Source of the DNA: Panulirus ornatus
Taxonomy: Eukaryota > Arthropoda > Malacostraca > Decapoda > Palinuridae
Assembly (NCBI RefSeq): GCF_036320965.1
Contig: NC_092228.1
Location: forward strand, 15,669,307 to 15,733,306
Direction: 5' to 3'
DNA: 64,000 nucleotides
The notes beneath the pieces were generated by a model. The model was not told the origin of the DNA. It saw nothing but the letters and a program-made list of their open reading frames with translations, and searched no databases. Below, piece by piece: positions 62,148 to 64,000 of the stretch. Positions within the stretch are counted from its first letter, which is position 1. The number at the start of each line of letters is the position of its first letter. Both the position numbers and the translations under genes were made by a program.

Positions 62148-62440
62148 AGCTGAGACATCACATAATTATTTTGTGGCTGTTGGCAACTTAGGGGTGGGCC
62201 GTTTGACCAATGCTCTTTTCCTTACACCTCGAAGCTTTAGAGCACTCTACCCTTTCATGTTTTTCCCGATAGATATGAACTGATACATTTCAAAAGACAG
62301 GTTTTTCACTGCCTGCATTATTCGTAAACTCTTTCTCATGCCTCTTCTTCTTCCCTTTCATTAACCTCTTCATATTTCAATCAAGTCCTAACCTTGATGT
62401 GGACTTTTGTTTATAACTGGAGCCTCCAGTGTTAAAAAAA
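62148..62440. other. intergenic DNA, nothing recognised
   Basis: No gene or repeat identified. Ends at an A15 run (62434-62448). Confidence 0.45.
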
Positions 62441-62449
62441 AAAAAAAGG

Positions 62450-63300
62450 AATTATGTTAGTGTATGTAGATGAGTAGGAAAATGGCATGTGGGCATTTTT
62501 GGATGATGTACCGATTGAGTACTTCTTGATAGGCTTGCAAAAGAGTGACTCTTGGATGAGAATGTGCTGAGAGGGACAGCTAATATGTTGTCCTGTCATG
62601 ATATGGTGAAAGTGAGGGACAAGTCTTTGAGGTTTTTAGAGAAAGGGAAATGATATTGGTGGGAAGAAGGTGGTGAAAGTGAATGAGCTTGATAAAGATG
62701 CTTTTGTGAAGAGATACCAGGAGAGACTGAGTGAAGAACAGCAAAAGGTGAGAGTATATGAAGCCAGGGGAGGGGTTTGGGAATGGGAGGTATTTCGAGA
62801 AGCAATGCTGACATGTGCAAGAAAAAGTGTGTAACATGTGGAAGGTGGACATGTGAAATAGGGCAGTGAGTGGTGTGATGATGTTCAGTTGTTAATGAAA
62901 AAGAAAGGTATACGGGTATACCATGTTGCCTCCTGAAAAGTTTTGGATTTTGTAGCATTTCAGATTTTTGGATTCAGGTCGCTTAATCTGTACTTAGAAA
63001 GATGTTTGAGAGTAGTGATTGAAAGGGTGGTGGCATACACAGTTTTAGACAAGGGAATAACAATTTAGCTTCCAGAGTGGTAGAGGATGTATGGATTGGA
63101 TATTTGCTTTGGAGAATATGAAACAGAAGGATTTACATATGACATATGATGATATGGAGATGGCATTCAATTGGGTTGATAGAGATGCTCTGCAGGTGTT
63201 GTGAACATATAATGTGAGAGGAAGGCTCCTAGAAGCAGCGAAGAGATTACATAAGAGAGTAAGGCAGGTATGCAAGTCAGATGAGAGGAGGGTTAGTGGC
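62450..63300 (+). mobile_element. ancient RTE-like LINE relict (endonuclease to RT)
   Basis: CTGAGAGGGACAGCTAATATG (LRGATGG region), GATATGGTGAAAGTGAGGGAC (HYLVEAKVK region), GAGATACCAGGAGAGACTGAG (KYQERLSTE), CTTCCAGAGTGGTAGAGGATG (FRSGRG), GATATGGAGATGGCATTCAATTGGG (DLEKAYDRV) and GAAGGCTCCTAGAAGCAGC (GKLLEAV) occur in order with many gaps. The frame is lost. Confidence 0.7.
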
Positions 63301-63304
63301 AAAT

Positions 63305-64000
63305 CTTCAAACAAGCACATCTTTGCTCTCTCAGATTGTGACATCACTTTGCACAACATCCTGAGTGCACCCAAGACCTCTTCCCCCCCCCCCCCCCCCC
63401 CCATCCCCCTCCACCCTTTTCTCTCTCTCTCTTGATTTGAATCGCTGTCATTTCCATTCCCAGGTATCTAAAACACTTCACTTCCTCCAAGTTTTCCCCA
63501 TTTAAACTCACCCAAACTACTTTGTCTCTTCATACTGTTAAAGCTAATGACCTTGCTTTTTTCCCATTTCTCCTTTCACACACTCTCCCAAATCAGACAC
63601 CAACTTCTGCAGTTTCTCACTCGAATCTGCCACCAGCACTTTGTCATTAGCAGAGAACAGATGATTTTCCTTCTAGACCCTGCATCTTTCACCTCAGTAG
63701 ACTATATACCTGTCCCTCACTCTGAAAGCCTTGCATTTACCTCTTTCACCATCCCCATTCATAATCAGATTAAACAACCTTGGTGACATCACACACCCAC
63801 CCACCTTTGCCTGGAACCACTTACCTTCCTCTCTACATACCAGCACATTCACTGTACTCCCTTGCTAGAATCTCTTCACTAAAGCTAGATACAAATCCTC
63901 CTGTTTCTATTTAGTATTTCTCAAAGACATTCTTCAGAGCACATGCTTGACTCACATATCCTCTGCTGTGCCTGAAACTACATTGTTCCCCACCAGCCTC
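63305..64000 (-). mobile_element. RTE-like LINE copy R, old, running off the right edge
   Basis: Plus text CCATTCCCAGGTATCTAAAAC, CTTCACTTCCTCCAAGTTTTC, ACCAACTTCTGCAGTTTCTC, CTTTGTCATTAGCAGAGAAC (catalytic box reads FSANDK in place of FADDTA), ATTCATAATCAGATTAAACAACC and GGTGACATCACACACCC is the reverse of the RT C-terminal half. It continues to GGGEQCSFRHS-like codons at the edge. A C20 run (63383-63402) lies near its 3' side. Confidence 0.75.
63383..63402. repeat. poly-C tract, about 20 bp
   Basis: Uninterrupted C run inside copy R, at the position where other copies have CCCCCTCCCCCACCC. It is probably an expansion of that C-rich segment. Confidence 0.9.

Noticed and set aside
1..64000. 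Integrated virus or bacterial operon
   Set aside because: No capsid, envelope, integrase, LTR or operon-like gene arrangement. All RT-like sequence belongs to non-LTR elements.

Overview
The window looks like animal nuclear DNA, most plausibly from a decapod crustacean. The evidence is a single large eukaryotic coding exon, AT-rich intergenic DNA, very many (TA)n microsatellites, and many copies of one non-LTR retrotransposon whose GCTACCTCGC..CGCGGG tail I associate with decapod genomes. That assignment is recalled knowledge plus inference, not a database result. Nothing prokaryotic (operons, Shine-Dalgarno sites, CRISPR) is present.

Layout. 1-2816 (+) is the 3' part of an unrecognised host gene: an open frame from the left edge to a stop, encoding an acidic, Ser-rich, disordered protein with a cluster of RRxS motifs. 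From about 3.9 kb onward no further host gene can be supported, and most recognisable sequence is mobile DNA. 3.9-11.8 kb: RTE-like LINE copies A-D and short 3'-end pieces, many joined through (TA)n. 11.8-19 kb: mostly unique AT-rich DNA with a local tandem duplication and a pogo/Tigger-like MITE. 19-28.6 kb: LINE copy E, LINE relicts of three families and SINEs. 28.6-31.3 kb and 35-40.2 kb: largely featureless. 31.4-35 kb: old LINE copies. 40.2-47.3 kb: a pol-like LINE carrying a nested SINE, two tRNA-derived SINEs and three CR1-like fragments in a row. 48.7-64 kb: a dense array of young LINE copies K-R, SINEs and (TA)n.

How the parts work together. The dominant family is an RTE-clade LINE (my assignment) with one ORF of about 1,000 codons: an AP-type endonuclease, a reverse transcriptase with an FADD box and a Cys/Arg/Trp-rich C-terminus. 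It ends in a short hairpin-forming 3' tail followed by A-rich/(TA)n sequence. No copy here is intact. The best (copy F, 59033-62104) has a single in-frame stop, lacks roughly the first 40 codons, and is flanked by a 9-bp target duplication. A 245-bp SINE-like family has a first half matching the LINE 5' UTR and a last 45 bp matching the LINE 3' hairpin. A separate tRNA-derived SINE carries a related tail. This suggests one LINE machinery mobilising at least two non-autonomous families by recognising a common 3' structure. The most interesting local events are a foldback mini-insertion (58152-58244), a LINE apparently split by a local inversion (copies O and P), and repeated truncation within about 55 bp of the RT domain.
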